Shown: positions 1-11,117 of the stretch, one piece after another
How positions within the stretch are numbered: position 1 is the stretch's first letter
Layout of the letters: every line of letters starts with the position of its first letter
Assembly (NCBI GenBank): GCA_948474755.1
Contig: CAOLHI010001137.1
Location: 372,001 to 436,000 of the forward strand
DNA from: Ctenosaura bakeri
Taxonomy: Eukaryota; Chordata; Lepidosauria; Squamata; Iguanidae
Reading direction: 5' to 3'
Length of the DNA: 64,000 nt
Made by a program: the position numbers and the translations under genes
The notes under the pieces: generated by a model
What the model was told of the DNA's origin: nothing
The model's input: only the letters and a program-made list of their open reading frames with translations
Databases searched by the model: none

Positions 1-686
1 CCCATAACTTTAATCCTTAACAGATTTTGGAGCAGGATAAAATATCGTGAAGCTTCATCAAGCTAGATAGAAGCTATCTGTTCACCCTTACTTTCTGAAC
101 CCCAGCAGTGTCATCCCCTACTAGTGAGGCAATAGTCATGTTGGGAGGGGACAGTTTTGAAATAAAAAAAGTAAGGTATTGAAGGAGGGGTACCTTTGTC
201 CCACTTGATGGAGATTTGTAGTACTTCATCCTGCTCCAAGGCCCTTTCTATAGGATGATGCTTTTGCATGTCATCCCATTGCAATCCCAGCAGCACCTTG
301 GCCGGGATGGAAGCATGGTTCCAGCACTCCTCTCCACACCTGAGTGGCTGCTTGTGGAAGGGAGCATGAGGGACACACCCTTTCCTTCCCCACTGCAGCC
401 AGCCTTCTTCCCATGCTGCAGTGGGGAAGGAAGTGTGTGATCATGCTTCTGTCCCTTCTGCATGGATGGCTGCAATGGAAAGCTTGCATGATCAGGGGTC
501 ACTGACAGAGTTTTTCCATGAATGATATACCTCACGATCACGCTGGCCAGTAATGTGAGAAGAGTGGGACCATGACGTCGTCATGTGGAAGCATCGTCGT
601 GGTCCTGCTGCTCTCACATCCCCCATGCTGGGAGGATGCCATCCTGCAGAATGGGCCCAACATTTGTTAAGGATTAAAGTTATGGG
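1..686. mobile_element. DNA transposon with 22-bp perfect TIRs, split by another MITE
   Basis: The first 22 bases of the window (beginning CCCATAACTTTAATCC) recur as an exact reverse complement at 665-686. The element may extend a few bases to the left of the window. Its middle (240-657) is a separate GGCC-ended MITE, so the original element was only about 265 bp. Confidence 0.7.
240..657 (-). mobile_element. GGCCCTTT-ended MITE (family C) nested in the outer element
   Basis: Begins GGCCCTTTCTAT and ends AATGGGCC, flanked on both sides by CAA (237-239 and 658-660), a 3-bp target duplication. The body is related to the copies at 26828-27229 and 31768-32350. Confidence 0.7.
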
Positions 687-835
687 AGCCCCATCCTGTT
701 ATCTAATCTGGCAACCGTAATATACAGAACATTTATCAGCAATAAAAAGTTTTTAACTACTTTGGTGTCAACTTTCCCATTGTTTCATGTTGAAATGACT
801 TGGGAACAAGTCAATCAGTGTGGCTTAAACCCTAT

Positions 836-937
836 TTAGTCCCATGTAGAGTAGAGACATTGAATCAGTTGGATTTACCTATCTGTTAACTCACCATTTA
901 ACAGTTGATTCGATGGGTCTACTCTAATTGGGACTAA
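836..937. mobile_element. Short palindromic MITE (family E)
   Basis: The ends TTAGTCCCATGTAGAGTAGA and GTCTACTCTAATTGGGACTAA are inverted copies. Related copies are at 15730-15833, 40288-40400, 41738-41835 and 55342-55437. Confidence 0.55.
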
Positions 938-1213
938 CCAATGGAATTCCAGACATGTATCTTCAAAAGTAAGGAAATGGCTCAGCTCATTTCTGAACCA
1001 AATGAACCAAATTCAGCCTTGTTCCTTTTCTATAGGCCTCCAACCCATTCCTTTCCATCCATCCAACCCCCTACAAAAACTTTCCCCTTTAGGTCAGGTA
1101 GAGGGACTGTGTGGTCTTCCAGATGTTCCAGGACTGCAACCTGCATGACCTTATGATGAGGGATGATGGAAGCTGTAGTCCAGGAACAGGTGGAAAGCCA
1201 TCCATCTTCCATC

Positions 1214-1607
1214 ATCTTAAAAGAGGGGAAAGTATGGCCTGTGGGCCACAAGCAGCTCCCAGGCCCAACATTTGTAGCTCCTGAAAGCCCCCTGCAAGCT
1301 TCCCCAATCCCCCCATTTAAAAAATTATGTAAATTTTGCCAAACCAAGCAGAAAGTCCCCCCAGTGTGTGAAAACATGCACAAATACCCCATTCCATCCA
1401 TGTGGTACTACTACTCTCAAAATCTCCCATTTTCCTCTGCAGTCCCTTTCATATTATTGACAGAAAATGACACGGCAGAACTTCCTAGCAGCATTTTGAG
1501 AGGTACTTCAGAGGAAAATGGAAATGTTTGGCCTTGCTGAGGGTGGGGGCTGTAACCCATGTGGGGAAAGTTGACTCCTCTCCCCCAAGGAGTTGCCCAC
1601 CCCTGCT
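1214..1607. mobile_element. Non-autonomous DNA transposon remnant (family F)
   Basis: Contains the GGCCTGTGGGCCACA type segment and ends TTGCCCACCCCTG. The same layout recurs at 2560-2935 and 34140-34435. hAT-like by general appearance only. It lies in the last intron of the upstream gene. Confidence 0.45.
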
Positions 1608-1730
1608 TTAAAAATTCTGGAAATTTGGTCCTCACCAGTTGTAATAGCCCCAGATATTACCAGGATATCATACCTGTGGAAATGCTGTTTCTCTGACAGC
1701 CAGGTGCTGTTGCTGACTTTTTTTTCCCAG

Positions 1731-1920
1731 ACACATCATCTTTGCCCCAAACAACCACAACAAGTATGCTGGAGTGTCTTTCCCTGGAATCTATGATGCC
1801 CTTTTTGATATTGACAACAAGCCAGACCAGCCCAAGGCCTGGGGAGAAGTCAAGAGACAGATCTCCATCGCAGCCTTCACAGTGGCAGCTGCAGCTGGGA
1901 CTCTGAATGAATCAATATGA
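1731..1920 (+). CDS. FOLH1: Last coding exon of upstream glutamate carboxypeptidase (probable FOLH1), partial gene
   Basis: The exon follows a polypyrimidine tract and CAG acceptor and ends in TGA. It encodes the C-terminal segment of an M28B zinc carboxypeptidase (GCPII/NAALADase family), starting [20 protein letters not shown] and ending [11 protein letters not shown]. The Lys-Tyr of HNKYAG corresponds to the substrate glutarate-sensor residues Lys699/Tyr700 of human GCPII. Its length (190 nt) and entry phase equal those of exon 19 of the NAALAD2 gene downstream, so this is the end of a tandem paralogue in the same orientation. No other exon of it is in the window. FOLH1 is inferred from gene order and from the shared [10 protein letters not shown] stretch. 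A second NAALAD2-like copy is the alternative. Family assignment is sure; the symbol is less so. Confidence 0.85.
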
Positions 1921-2505
1921 AGCGTTAGACACCTAAAGACCCTACTGCCTGGAATTGTACTTAATTTACATGCCTGAAACTGTACACAGTTATGATGCTG
2001 GTGACCTGCAGACTATGTTTGTTGGGGAATTAAGATCTATCAGCACATGCTTGCTAATACATCCATCAGATCACATTTTTGAAAAGCTGAAAAACAGACG
2101 TTTGACTATGTCAGCATTTGAACCTGTGAAATTCTTTTCTTCCTTTGTCCATCAAGAAATTGCTGTGATGCCCTCAAAAATCCATGCTGATCTGAAGACG
2201 GGAAAGGGTTAGAACCATCTTGGTATGAACAGATTGGATTTCTCCATGGTGTTCAGTATTCTGAGTTCAAAACCTGTGATCATTACCCATTAATAGAGAT
2301 TGCTATGTTTTACACGAAAGCCACTTACTTTGTGTAGGATTTAAATCCAACTGATGTTTTTCTAATCTTTGTCTTTTAATGATATATTTTATTATGTAAC
2401 CAACCGGCCCCCATTTTAAGTATAAAACAAACAAGGAAAATGAACTGGAAGCTAAGGGAAAGAGGATGAGGCAGCCAAGGAACATAAATCTATCTAGTAT
2501 AGAGG
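1921..2505 (+). other. Probable 3' UTR/flank of the upstream carboxypeptidase gene
   Basis: This sequence directly follows the stop codon and lacks recognisable repeats until about 2.5 kb, as expected for a 3' UTR. I see no convincing AATAAA close by, so the cleavage site is not placed. Confidence 0.35.
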
Positions 2506-2559
2506 CTGGAGAGTTCTAGGGTGGGCTTGGGCTTTGGGGCTGTATTAGCCCCCCTGGAG

Positions 2560-2935
2560 AACTTGGAGAGCCACATTTCTCCAAAAATACCAGTTTTTGC
2601 CTGTAAAAGCCCCCAAACATCCTCTAGGGGGTATGAGGGCATTTCTACCATGTTTTTAGGTCCTCCAGCCCATTTTAGGCACTGAAGAGGCCTCTTTTAA
2701 TAACAAGAAGCAAACAGAAGTTACTTCTTGTATATTCTCTGCTTTTTAAAAATGGCTTCTTGTGGGCCTAATATGGCCCATGGGAGCACAACGTGACGAA
2801 AATGCCCACACACCTCTTGGAAAGCATTTGAGAGGCATTTCTGAAGGGAAAAAAAAGACCTCCTGGGGGGCACAACATGGTTCTGGGAGGCACATGTGAC
2901 CCATAGGCTGTACTTTGCCCATTCCTGCTCTAGAG
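2560..2935. mobile_element. Family F DNA transposon remnant
   Basis: Shares GAGCCACAT, AACAAGAAGCAAACAGAAGT and TTGCCCATTCCTG type segments with the copy at 34140-34435. Confidence 0.45.
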
Positions 2936-2937
2936 CA

Positions 2938-3350
2938 TCATGTCACTAGATAGGCAAAAGGCTGAGCCATTACATCCCGGTAGAGCCCAATGGTGTTGGG
3001 CCACTATTAGCTGTTGCTTAAAATTACCCGTAATACCCCAGAATAATGCTGTGCTCAGAGTTCCAGAGCATTGGGGCATATTTTGAAAAGCAGCCTTCTG
3101 GTGCCATTGGGAATATCACTAGTGGGCAAATCCATGGGGTAGAACAATAAGCACTGGCGTAGGTCTACAGAAGACATAATGTCAATGTTGTCCTCAAGTT
3201 TGGATCCAGCCATGGGACCAACAGTCAGTTATAAGGAACAAATGGCCTCAGGGTCCAAGATGAACTCACAAAATGCCTTGGCCCAGTCGTACTCACCTTA
3301 TAGAAAGAGGATTCATTTTTTGTGACCTTATCTATGAAACAGGGGCCTAA
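2938..3350. other. Intergenic sequence, nothing recognised
   Basis: No coding potential and no clear repeat seen. Confidence 0.4.
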
Positions 3351-3800
3351 ATACTCTAAAGGTGTCAGATTCTGTCTGATCTTGGACATGAAGAAGGGTC
3401 AACCCTGGTTATTACTTGGATAGAAGACTGCCAACAATACCAGGTGCTGTGAGCTATGTTTCAGAGGAAGGAGCTAGCAAAACTACCTCTGAGTATTCCT
3501 TGCCTAAGAAGACCCTAAAGCCAGTGTGCTATAGTGATTTGAGCCTTGGATTATGACTCTGGAGACCTGGGTTCAAATCCCTGCTCAACCATGGAAATCC
3601 GTTGGGTGACCTTGGACAAGTCATACTCTCTCAGCCTCTGGGGAAGGAAAAGATAAACCCTCTCTGAATAAATCTTTCTAAGAAAACCTTGACTCTGAAA
3701 TGACTTGAAGGCACACACAACAAAAAGAAAATACTATGAAATTCATGAGGTTGCCATAAGTTGACAGGTGACTTGAGGATACATATGCACACACACACAT
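3351..3800 (+). mobile_element. 5S-rRNA-derived SINE, interrupted by a tRNA SINE
   Basis: The left half (to 3519) follows vertebrate 5S rRNA: GTCTGATCTTGG, then GGTTATTACTTGGATAGAAG, then ATACCAGGTGCTGT. The right half (3728 on) is the family tail ACTATGAAATTCATGAGG and TTGACAGGTGACTTGAGG. A different SINE sits between the halves. Confidence 0.75.
3520..3727 (+). mobile_element. tRNA-derived SINE nested in the 5S SINE
   Basis: Starts GCCAGTGTGCTATAGTG, has a degenerate tRNA B box (GGGTTCAAATCC), the TGACCTTGGACAAGTCA core and an ACACACAACAAAA tail. The flanks TAAGAAGACCCTA and AAGAAAATACTA are a decayed target duplication. Confidence 0.75.
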
Positions 3801-5389
3801 CTCTGAAATAAAATTTCTTTCTACAAGTTAATAGAACCAGTTGGCCTATGTTATTCTTCCTCCCAGTAGATTTGTAGAGCAGATGCTTTAAAAGTTAAAC
3901 TGACTGTCAAAGACAGTGCATTTGTTAACTAGTTACTAGAAAAGTGTAATATGTGAAAAATCTGACTCACAGCAGAAAAGGAGAGGGCTTTGATCCTCTT
4001 TGATCTCTTTACTGTCTTTCTTAGCTATGGATGGTTGCTGATCAGTTAGTTGTATTTGGGACAATAGATGTACTTAAGCATAACATCACCTGAATAGAGG
4101 GAAAGAGGAAGCCAGTTTTCTAACATGATGATCTGGCCTTCATAAACAGGGAATGCTGGAGGAGGGATAGTGTTTGTGTCAATTTCTTAAGCAGGGAGCA
4201 GACACTTCTGTCAACAGTGATGCCTGGTATATTCCGTGTCTGTAGGATGGTGAATTCACTCCACATTTTATTCTGAACTTTTAAGGATCTCTACAAGTTT
4301 CTGAAACTATTCGCAGGGGCGGGGAGATAAATTTCAGCACCTTGGATGTCTTCTTTAAAGTCTGAACTAAAACCCACATCAGATTCACCACCCCATTGAC
4401 ATGGAAGGAAACAGTGCATGGATAGTAAGGGCTGGTTTATCCATGGAGCAGACTGAGCTGGCATTAAGCTGAGGTGCTAAAGAGGACTGTACCATTTTAA
4501 TGCACAGGCTAGTGATGACATTTTGGAACACAGCTGGGCACACAACTTAATTCTATATATTGGGGAGACATGTATTATCCTAGCCTCAGTATGTTATGTT
4601 TCTACACAGGAAGATTTTTCCATAAAGAACCATTAAAGGTGGGAGGACAGATCTCATTCTGTGCAGTTTGAAAAGATACCATCCATTCTACTGTCTTATT
4701 CCCCTCCTGTTCTTCAAAACCTCAGTCATCATGTCTTAGCCTAGGATTTCACTCACTGCAGCTGGCCAGGTTTATTTTAAACCATCAACACAAGCAACTA
4801 TAAATGGATAGTTGTTTCAAGGAGATTCATTTGTTTCAAGGAGATTCATTTGACCTTTCCATCCACGGAAGGCAAGACATTTTGCTGCTTCAGGCAAAGG
4901 ACAAGATGGCAATGTCTCCCCATTCCATGTAAGAAGTCAATGATACTGTTAGTTCAGTCTTCAGTACTGGAGATGGGAGAGTGTTCTCCATCACACCTGA
5001 GGCAGAAGGCTAGTTTAAGGAGCCTAGGACAAGTTGTGTGTCTTACTCAACTAAGTCTCAACATAGGGGGCCCAGGTGTGGTCCAAGGAGGAACAGGCTG
5101 AAAGCAAATATTAGCATCTCTGCCTGTCTGCCCCCTTTGTGATATCAACAGCCCTCCTGTGATTCATTGAAATAATATGTGAGGCTGGTAGAGATACACT
5201 TTATAGCTCCATTTCTGTCATGTATACTTCTTCATTTGCTAGCCAGCCATGCTTTTGATAGATGTGATGTACCTACCAACATGTACAGGTAATGGCATTC
5301 TGCCTAAAGTAGGGGCCATTTGGGGCCAGAAGCTCTCCTCACATGGAGAAGCTTTGCACCTATATATCCATTCTAGGATATATAGGGTC
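3801..5389. other. Intergenic sequence, nothing recognised
   Basis: Mostly unique-looking sequence. Short ORFs here have no family resemblance. Confidence 0.4.
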
Positions 5390-5590
5390 TTTCTGCACTA
5401 CACTATTATAGTGCTATTATTCTACTTTCAACATCCTGTGGAATTCTGGGTTTTGTAGCTTACTGAGGCCAAAGAACTATCTGGCTGATAATTCTGAATG
5501 CCCATCCCTAAACTGCAAACCCCAGAATTCTATAGGATGTTGAAAATGGAATAATGGCACTAGAACAGTGTAGGGCACAAATGGGCATAG
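5390..5590. mobile_element. Old palindromic MITE (family A)
   Basis: Degenerate inverted halves: ACTTTCAACATCCTGTGGAA in the left, and CAGAATTCTATAGGATGTTG in the right. Confidence 0.6.
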
Positions 5591-6868
5591 TTTCCTTATG
5601 TGTGACCAGTGTGTGCGTGTGTGAGAGAGAGAGAGAGAGAGAAAGGGGGGGTGTTTTTTAAAAAGATGTAGAGGAGAAGGAGATTCTAATGCTGTCATAA
5701 CCTTCTTTGCCTCATGAAGAAACTTGGTTTAGAAAACTTGCACAGGGGTTAATTATGCCTTTTTGGTTGGCTTCATAGATATCACCACAACAATGGACTT
5801 TGGAATTTGCCCTATGGTCAGCATGGCCATCCTTGCTTTTGTGTATCTTGGATTATAACTCCCATCATCCCCAGTCTATAGTACAATGGTCATGGAGAAT
5901 GGGGGGCCAAAGCCCAAAACAGTTAGTAGGCAGCTGGTTGGAGAGAAACTGAAACAATTAAGTTTATCTGAGCAATTATGAGTTGGCCTTGCTTGATGTT
6001 CCCTTCTCATTTCTGGCTATGGACCAACTCCTGCTTTTTAACACAAGAGATGTCTCCTCAGAGCAATATTGTGGGAGTTGGTCACAGAGCAGTGACTAAT
6101 TCATTGTGGAGGCAGCATGAAATTCATGCCCTGGCACTGCCCTACTGTCTTTGAAACTTCTCAACCAACCACCTACAAGATTGTATAACATGACTACCAT
6201 TGCTGCTCCGATATGTGCTGATTTGACAGGTATAGTTGCGTTGGTGGAACACCATCTGCTTTATATACCTTGAGTGAGAGTTGCTGAAATTGTATTTGGA
6301 TTATGTTTCACAAAATGTCATCAACTGTGGCAGGACAGGAGAGGGAAGAGGGAACTATACAACTCATTCATGTTAAAATATGAACACGTTACCTAACCTT
6401 TGACAATGATGATTCTCAACTCCAAAAGGTAAACAGAAAGAGTTATGCTATGAATATGAAGTAAGTGTGTGTGTGTGTGTGTGTGTGTAAAGATATATAA
6501 CCAATGTTTAAATATCATTAAAATAATCAATTATTCAAATTAACACTACACAGTCTAAATTACAAATAGCAATATTTCTTTTTAAATGAAGAGTCAGATG
6601 AAAACCTTGGGCCGTCTTTTTTCTTTCAACAAATGATTTATGTCTTACAGCCCTTCTCCCAATTAACAGTTGCAAATCAAGGAGGAATTTCCCTTTTCCC
6701 ACCTACATGTTAAAACATAGGATGGAGCCAAGGCTCAAAATCTGTTTAGTCTACATGACCATCTAACTTCTAGGGAATGGATATCTCAAGACTTTTGAGT
6801 TCAGATTGGAAAAAAATAATTTCTAGCTTTGAGTGAGGGTTTCCTTATTATTATTTTTATTACAGTAT
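5591..6868. other. Intergenic sequence with simple repeats
   Basis: Holds a (GA)n run near 5621-5645 and a (GT)n run near 6464-6488. A short remnant near 5845-5945 resembles the old element also seen at 58605-58700 (ACTCCCATCATCCCCAG motif). Nothing coding. Confidence 0.4.
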
Positions 6869-7831
6869 TGTTACCCTGTATGTTGGGGGTCCTGGGAGGG
6901 GCGCACAAATAACCAAATAAAAGCACAAGATGGGGAAATTAAGCTCGAGCACTCTCTTAAGCTAACGAGAGGCAGGGTAACTTAGCTAGGATCTTTAACC
7001 CTATGTATACAGCGTCAGGTCAGAGAGCGGCTAGACGAGGTTTTAAAGTAACAAAAATAACATTTATTGAGGACAAACAACAAATAAGACAACACATACA
7101 CTAACTAGCTGAGAAATAGAAATGGATAGTTTTGGGGGAATGGGTAATACGACACCTGGTCTCGTAGTCCTGGAGAGAAGCGGAGGTTGAGGGGAAGAAA
7201 GCTCAGCGCGGTTCACTGAGGGAAGCTCACTGGACAAACCGACAGCAAGGCGGGATGGAAGTCCAAAGTAGACCGGGGGGGAGGCAGACTCAGTTGTGGA
7301 GAACTGAGGGGAAAACTTCACTGGACAGAGCAGCAGCAAGGCAGGATGGAAGTCCAGGGTAATCCGAGGAGGACTTGAAAATGGGGACTTTTTATAGGGT
7401 GGATTATACCTACAGGCCATTCCATGCTCGGTGAGAACAAAGGGAATTTGTAGCTGGACAAAGGCACTGGAAAAGGTCAGGTTTTGCATGATGAGCTTAG
7501 CGCTGGGTGACAATAGCGTGGCCAGTATGCTGATGGCCCAACATAAAGGAATGGCTCAGCACTTGGCCGTGAGTCATTGTAAAGATTTGCGCTGAGCAAG
7601 GCCAGTTTGCAAGAGGGTTTTTCCCTGAAGCATTGGAGAGGCTTAAGTTGCCTGCCTAAATGAGGTTTGGAATGTACAACCATTAATGGCCGTGCCCAAT
7701 ACGTGCTTGTCCGGTGGAGCTCTGCAAACACGTGGAGTAGGGCGGCAGAGAAAGGTGAAGTAAAGGCCAAATTATTTGATATCAAAAGGATATCTAGTGC
7801 TCTCACCAGACATATCATAACCGTAGTAACA
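6869..7831 (-). mobile_element. Solo LTR 1
   Basis: 963 bp beginning TGTTACCCTG and ending GTAGTAACA, with 6-bp inverted ends TGTTAC/GTAACA. A perfect 4-bp target duplication GTAT flanks it (6865-6868, 7832-7835). On the minus strand a TATAAAA box lies near 7395 and an AATAAA near 7060, which sets the transcriptional direction. No internal retroviral region adjoins it, so it is a solo LTR left by recombination. The 4-bp duplication suggests an ERV1 or gypsy type. Confidence 0.88.
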
Positions 7832-7924
7832 GTATTACTGTCCTGCAGATGGCCTTCTGTAGACAACTGATTATATGAGCAGAATGTTGGATTAGACAGG
7901 CCTTCAGTCTAATCCAATGTTGCT

Positions 7925-8470
7925 CTTTGTCATACTTTCCAACATTTCAGAAATGAAACAGGGGTACCTGTGGCCAAGCAACATAAGAATGTGGTCAAGA
8001 TGGGAAAGATTGTTAATGAAGAGAACACACAAGCCAGGAAAGCTTGCAACAGTTTGCTTTTGTCTGAGTCTACTGGGAAAGATTCTGCCCCCTCCTCTCC
8101 TCCCTCATCCTCACTGCAGCCATTTCTGCGCTATACTGTTATATTGCTATGATTCCACTTTCAACATCCTATGGAATCCTGGAGTTTGCAGTTTAGGAAG
8201 GGGGCATTTACAATTCTCAGCCAGAGAGCTCTTTGGCCCCAGTAAACTATAAACCCCAGAATTCCACAGGATGTTGAAAGTGGAATAATAGCACTATAAC
8301 AGGGTAGTGTGGAAATGGCCTGAGTAAATCAAAATCAAAATACTTTCTGCTCTTTGAACTCTTTGAACTCAGTTTGTAGCAACCGAAGTGAGCTGAGGAA
8401 ACTGGGAGGAGGAGAGAGAAACTGAGACATATTAAAAGCAGCTAGGACTATTCCTGCAAAACTGGAATAG
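7925..8470 (-). mobile_element. Family G dispersed repeat, split by a MITE
   Basis: The left part has CTTTCCAACATTTCAGAAAT and GTGGCCAAGCAACAT, and the right part has TTTGAACTCAGTTTGTAGCA. The same modules recur at 17395-17535 and, inverted, at 29040-29300 and 41205-41520. A family A MITE occupies 8118-8320. Confidence 0.5.
8118..8320. mobile_element. Palindromic MITE (family A)
   Basis: Runs from (A)GCCATTTCTGCGCTATA to GTGTGGAAATGGCC with internal inverted ACTTTCAACATCCTATGGAA / CACAGGATGTTGAAAGT. Confidence 0.75.
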
Positions 8471-8479
8471 GTAGAGGGT

Positions 8480-9236
8480 ATGTCTTCTATTCCCATACAT
8501 TTATGTGTGTTCATTTAAGCTCTGCTTATATATTTATAAGCAAATATGACCAGTAGTGATACAGTAGTAAATGTGGAAGTGCTTGTCATGACAATCCTGC
8601 AAGCAAACATGTGCATCCATCCAGCCATCTCTCTAAATTCTTTCCCCCCAAAAAAGAAATGTATGCCAAGCCCTAATATTAGCAGCATAAAACTAAGCTG
8701 CATTGTTGCAACCTAATCACTAATTCAACCATCCCCAAAAGTAACAACAGCAAACTAGGGAAAATACATGTTTTCCACAGAACATAAGATTTTAAATAAT
8801 AGCAGCAGATGGGGCTCACCTACACAGTTTGTCCTAAAACGGGGTGAAGAGAAGAATGTATGTTTATGATCTATTGTTTGGGTGTTTTTCTGTGTTTTCT
8901 TGACAGTGTTTTCTGAGGTAGGAGTGCCAGGGGAGAAAACACAAACAAATATTACATTGTAAGTATCCTTGCTACCACTTTTCTTTCTGTTCTCTCTTGG
9001 ACATATTAATATTAGATTGAAGGCCATATGACATAGAAGATCTGTTCAAATTTCCCAGGTTTTCTTTTGAAAACTTCAAATGTAGTGACAACACTGAGGG
9101 AGGAAAGATTCTGTTCTTTATCCTCCTATCCCCCCCCCCAAGTTCTCTTCTTTTAGGATAGGAAATGGAGAAATAACAATGTGATACAAGTGATCTTTGG
9201 GGAGTACTCCTGTCACAGCCGCCCTTTATTTACTAA

Positions 9237-9273
<37 letters not shown>

Positions 9274-9452
9274 CAGCAAGAACTGTCATTTCTCTACCAG
9301 ATGTAGTTTGTCTCTGAACAGGCTCTACCATTGGGCAAATGAGGCAACCACCTCAGGCAGCAGATTCAGGAGGCAGCCTTAGGAGGCCTTCCCCACATTA
9401 TTCCTTCTGATCTCCTCTGGCTGTTTTGCTCTGCCCATCCTTCACCCTCTAA
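8480..9452. other. Intergenic sequence with a (CA)n microsatellite
   Basis: (CA)n lies at about 9240-9270 and a short poly-C run near 9130. Nothing else recognised. Confidence 0.4.
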
Positions 9453-9632
9453 GGCCATTTCCACGCTAGACTGCTATAGTGCTATTATTCCACTTTCAAC
9501 ATTCTATGGAATTCTGGGGATTGCAGTTTAGGGAGGGTCTTTGAGGCCCCTCCCTAAACTGCAATTCCCAGGATTCCATAGGATGCTGAAAGTGGAATAA
9601 TGACACTATAACTGTCTAGTATGGAAACAGCT
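9453..9632. mobile_element. Palindromic MITE (family A)
   Basis: Starts GGCCATTTCCACGCTAGA and ends CTAGTATGGAAACAGCT, flanked on both sides by TAA. The halves are near-perfect reverse complements. Confidence 0.8.
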
Positions 9633-9721
9633 TAAATCAATCTGGTGCTCTCAGGACCAGTGGGAGATACACATGTCCATTCATGACCAAATTGAGGCCA
9701 ACATGGTGTTGTGGTTTAAGT

Positions 9722-9805
9722 GACACTCCCTCCAACATGTCACAGATGAAAACCAGAATTGAGGGGCCAAAGCATGTCTCTGAAAAAATGGGATGACAAA
9801 GGATT
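9722..9805 (-). mobile_element. Family G repeat fragment, split by solo LTR 2
   Basis: TCCAACATGTCACAGATGAAAA matches the end module of family G, shown here only as its shared motif. The sequence appears to resume after the LTR at about 10678-10740. Confidence 0.4.
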
Positions 9806-10673
9806 TGTTACCCTGTATGTTGGGGGTCCCGGGAGGGGCGCCCAAATAACCAAATAACAACGCAAGTTGGAGGAATTTAACTCTAGCACTCTCTCAGCTA
9901 AATGAGAGGCAGGGTAACGTTAGCAAGGATCTTTAACCCAATGTATACAGCGTCAGGTCAGAGAGCGGCTAGACAAGGTTTTCAAAGTAACAAACAATAT
10001 TTTATTAAAGACAAGAAACACGCAAGACAAGACATAAACTAACTAGCTGAGAAATAGAAACGGAGAGCTTTTCAGGAAGGCAATACGGCACCTGGTCTCG
10101 TAGTCCTGGAGAGAAGCGGGGTTCCAGGGAAGAAAGCTCAACAGGGTTCGCTGAGGGGAGTTCCTTCAGACTACCAGCAGCAAGGCGGGATGGAAGTCGA
10201 AAGTAGTCCAAGGTGGTCCCAAAAGTGGGGGCCTTTTATAGGGTGGATTTTACCTACAGGCTTTGTCATGCTCGGTGAGAACAAAGGAAATTTGGAGTTG
10301 GACAAAGGAGTTGGAAAAGGTCAAGTTTTGCATGATGGGTTTAGCTCTTAAGACAATAGCGTGGCCAGTTTGCTAATAGCCCAACCGAAAAGAATGCCTT
10401 GGCTCTTGGCTGTGTGGCTTTGTGTGTGCACGCCGAGCCGAGCTGGTTTGCAGGGAGGTTTTTCCCTAAAGCAATGGAGAGGCTTAAATTGCCTGCCTGA
10501 ATGGGGTTTTTGGAATGTATAACCATTAACGGCCGCACCTGTACATGCTCGCCCAGGGGACCTCTGCAAACACATGGAGTACGGTGGCAGAGAAAGGTCA
10601 AGCATAGGCCAAATTATTTGATATCAAAAGGATATCTGGTGCTCTCACCCAACATATCATAACCGTGATAATA
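9806..10673 (-). mobile_element. Solo LTR 2
   Basis: 868 bp, beginning TGTTACCCTG. It is colinear with the LTR at 6869-7831 but carries internal deletions and a decayed end (GTGATAATA). A perfect GATT duplication flanks it (9802-9805, 10674-10677). TATAAAA on the minus strand (plus TTTTATAGGG near 10220-10230) gives the direction. Confidence 0.87.
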
Positions 10674-10712
10674 GATTAACTGGGACTGTTCCTGCCAAAT
10701 TGAGACAGTTGG

Positions 10713-10925
10713 AAGATAGGGAATGCTGGACTAAGACTCTTGGAGAACAGCAATTGAACCCTGCTCAGCTATAGAAACCCATTGGATTACCTTGGGCAAG
10801 TCATATTTTCTCTGCCTTAGTGGGCACACTTCCTCTGACTATATCTTGCCAAGAAACTCCTACGACAGCCTTGGCAAAAGTCAGAACCAACTTGGAGGCA
10901 CATAACAATAGCAACAAAGCCTTAT
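10713..10925 (+). mobile_element. tRNA-derived SINE (old copy)
   Basis: Contains the TACCTTGGGCAAGTCATAT core and a tail with ACATAACAATAGCAACAAAG. The tRNA-like head is decayed. Confidence 0.65.
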
Positions 10926-11039
10926 AGTATATCTACTATATAAAAGTCAAAGTTTGCGTGTTTGTTTGTCTGTGTCAGGTGAAGATCTCATATGATTGGC
11001 TGTGTGAGGCAGAGACCTCATAGGACTGGCTGCCTGAGA

Positions 11040-11117
11040 AGATTCTATGGAATCCTGGGGTTTGCAGTTTAGGGAGAGGCCTTTAGAATTCTCAGCCAGA
11101 GAGCTGTTTGGCCTCAG
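11040..11117. mobile_element. Family A MITE fragment
   Basis: GATTCTATGGAATCCTGGGG through CAGCCAGAGAGCTGTTTGGC, only the middle of the element. Confidence 0.55.

Noticed and set aside
9240..9270. CRISPR-like or functional repeat
   Set aside because: Plain (CA)n microsatellite; nothing in the window is prokaryotic.
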